DNA from: AC-37 sp036389105
GTDB lineage: Bacteria; Actinomycetota; Thermoleophilia; Solirubrobacterales; Thermoleophilaceae
Direction: 5' to 3'
Assembly (NCBI GenBank): GCA_036389105.1
Contig: DASVQK010000027.1
Coordinates: 1 to 24,188, forward strand
Length of the DNA stretch: 24,188 nucleotides
Shown: positions 23,589-24,188 of the stretch, in pieces
How the letters are laid out: each line of letters opens with the position of its first letter
How positions within the stretch are numbered: the first letter of the stretch is position 1
The notes under the pieces: model-generated
Seen by the model: the letters and a program-made list of their open reading frames with translations, nothing else
What the model was told of the DNA's origin: nothing
Databases searched by the model: none
Made by a program: the position numbers and the translations under genes

Positions 23589-24188
23589 ACCTTCCACGGG
23601 GCGCCGCCGGACCGCCACAGCTCCTCGAGGTGGTTGCGGTCGCGGACGGTGTCCATCGCCCGCCAGAAGCCGTCGTAGCGGTAGGCGCGCAGCTGGCCGT
23701 CGCTCGCCAGCCGCTCCACGGGCTCCTCCTCCCAGACGGACTCGTCGCCGTCGATGTAGTCGCCCACGCCGGGGGACAGGACGAAGAAGCCGCCGTTCAC
23801 CCACGAGCCGTCGCCGCGCGGCTTCTCGTGGAAGCTGCGGATCGAGTCGCCCTCGATGTCGAGCGCCCCGAAGCGGCCCGGCGGCTGCACGGCCGTGACC
23901 GTGGCCAGGGCGTCGTGCCCGCGGTGGTAGTCCAGGAGCGCGCGCAGGTCCAGGTCGGTGACCCCGTCGCCGTACGTGAAGAAGAACTCCTCGTCGTCCA
24001 GGTAGCGCAGCACGCGCTTCAGCCGGCCTCCGGTGGCGGTCGCCTGGCCCGTGTCGATCAGCGTGACCCGCCACGGCTCGGCGCTCTCCTGGTGCACCTC
24101 CATGCCGTTCGACCCGATGTCGAAGGTCACGTCGCTGGAGTGCAGGTAGTAGTTGGCGAAGTACTCCTTGATCACGTAGCCGCGGTAG
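23579..24188 (-). CDS. ddhA: Glucose-1-phosphate cytidylyltransferase, 5' end outside window
   Basis: First step of the CDP-dideoxyhexose route: CTP plus glucose-1-phosphate gives CDP-glucose. 202 codons are visible, and the frame stays open to the window edge (YRGYVIKEYFANYYL), matching the interior of RfbF, so roughly 55 N-terminal residues including the nucleotide-binding loop lie beyond. A GTG at 24175 is an internal Val, not the start. Landmarks are TLIDTGQATATGGRLKRV, the metal-site Asp in FTYGDGVTDLDL, PPGRFGALDIEG, SFHEKPRGDGSWVNGGFFV and GFWRAMDTVRDRNHLE. The stop overlaps the ddhB start by 10 bases, so the two are translated from one message. Confidence 0.92.
   Translation of the reverse strand, partial: YRGYVIKEYFANYYLHSSDVTFDIGSNGMEVHQESAEPWRVTLIDTGQATATGGRLKRVLRYLDDEEFFFTYGDGVTDLDLRALLDYHRGHDALATVTAVQPPGRFGALDIEGDSIRSFHEKPRGDGSWVNGGFFVLSPGVGDYIDGDESVWEEEPVERLASDGQLRAYRYDGFWRAMDTVRDRNHLEELWRSGGAPWKVWP

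Noticed and set aside
22509..24074. Fusion of ddhB with an upstream 160-residue region
   Set aside because: The upstream part is an Arg/Ala-rich shadow of ddhA in another frame; GTG 23588 gives the standard RfbG length.
1..24188. tRNA, rRNA, CRISPR array or insertion sequence
   Set aside because: No cloverleaf-like segment, regularly spaced repeat or transposase-like protein was seen on reading either strand.

Overview
The window is dense, very GC-rich, gene-packed DNA in which nearly every real gene ends its codons in G or C. The gene families point to a high-GC actinobacterium: a fabD-fabH-fabG-acpP-fabF run, an acyl-CoA-carboxylase-type carboxyltransferase, exported Kelch proteins with an arginine-rich Ig-like tail, and DUF2304 next to a GT2 enzyme. 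I infer Thermoleophilia/Solirubrobacterales from general resemblance only; no marker gene in the window proves it. I count 22 protein genes, two of them cut by the window edges. I see no tRNA, rRNA, CRISPR array or transposase. No stretch over about 300 bases lacks a gene.

Region 1 (1-2470, + strand): the end of an exported flavin monoamine oxidase (MAO-1), overlapping a secreted protein of unknown function. Region 2 (2589-8606, + strand): a compact type II fatty-acid-synthesis operon, with malonyltransferase, KAS III, ketoreductase, acyl carrier protein, KAS II, a carboxyltransferase and a MaoC-fold dehydratase. No enoyl reductase is present. Most junctions overlap by a few bases. Region 3 (8647-16076, + strand, continuing with little gap): Kelch-1, an S15/CocE-like protein that seems to have lost two catalytic residues, Kelch-2, Kelch-3 and a second Tat-exported monoamine oxidase (MAO-2, paralogue of MAO-1). 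A fourth Kelch gene lies tail to tail with MAO-2 on the - strand.

Region 4 (17535-24188): cell-surface polysaccharide genes. On the - strand are a GT2 glycosyltransferase, a DUF2304 membrane protein, a TagA/WecG-type glycosyltransferase and a nucleotide-sugar dehydrogenase. Beyond them are the CDP-3,6-dideoxyhexose genes. ddhC (E1 dehydrase, rfbH type) is on the + strand and converges with ddhB and ddhA (rfbG, rfbF) on the - strand. Together ddhA, ddhB and ddhC would carry glucose-1-phosphate through CDP-glucose and CDP-4-keto-6-deoxyglucose to the E1 product. The E3 reductase and later enzymes are not in the window.

The part that looks least described is the exported module of region 3: paralogous covalent-flavin-type amine oxidases bracketing Kelch propellers and a likely pseudo-hydrolase, contiguous with primary lipid synthesis genes.
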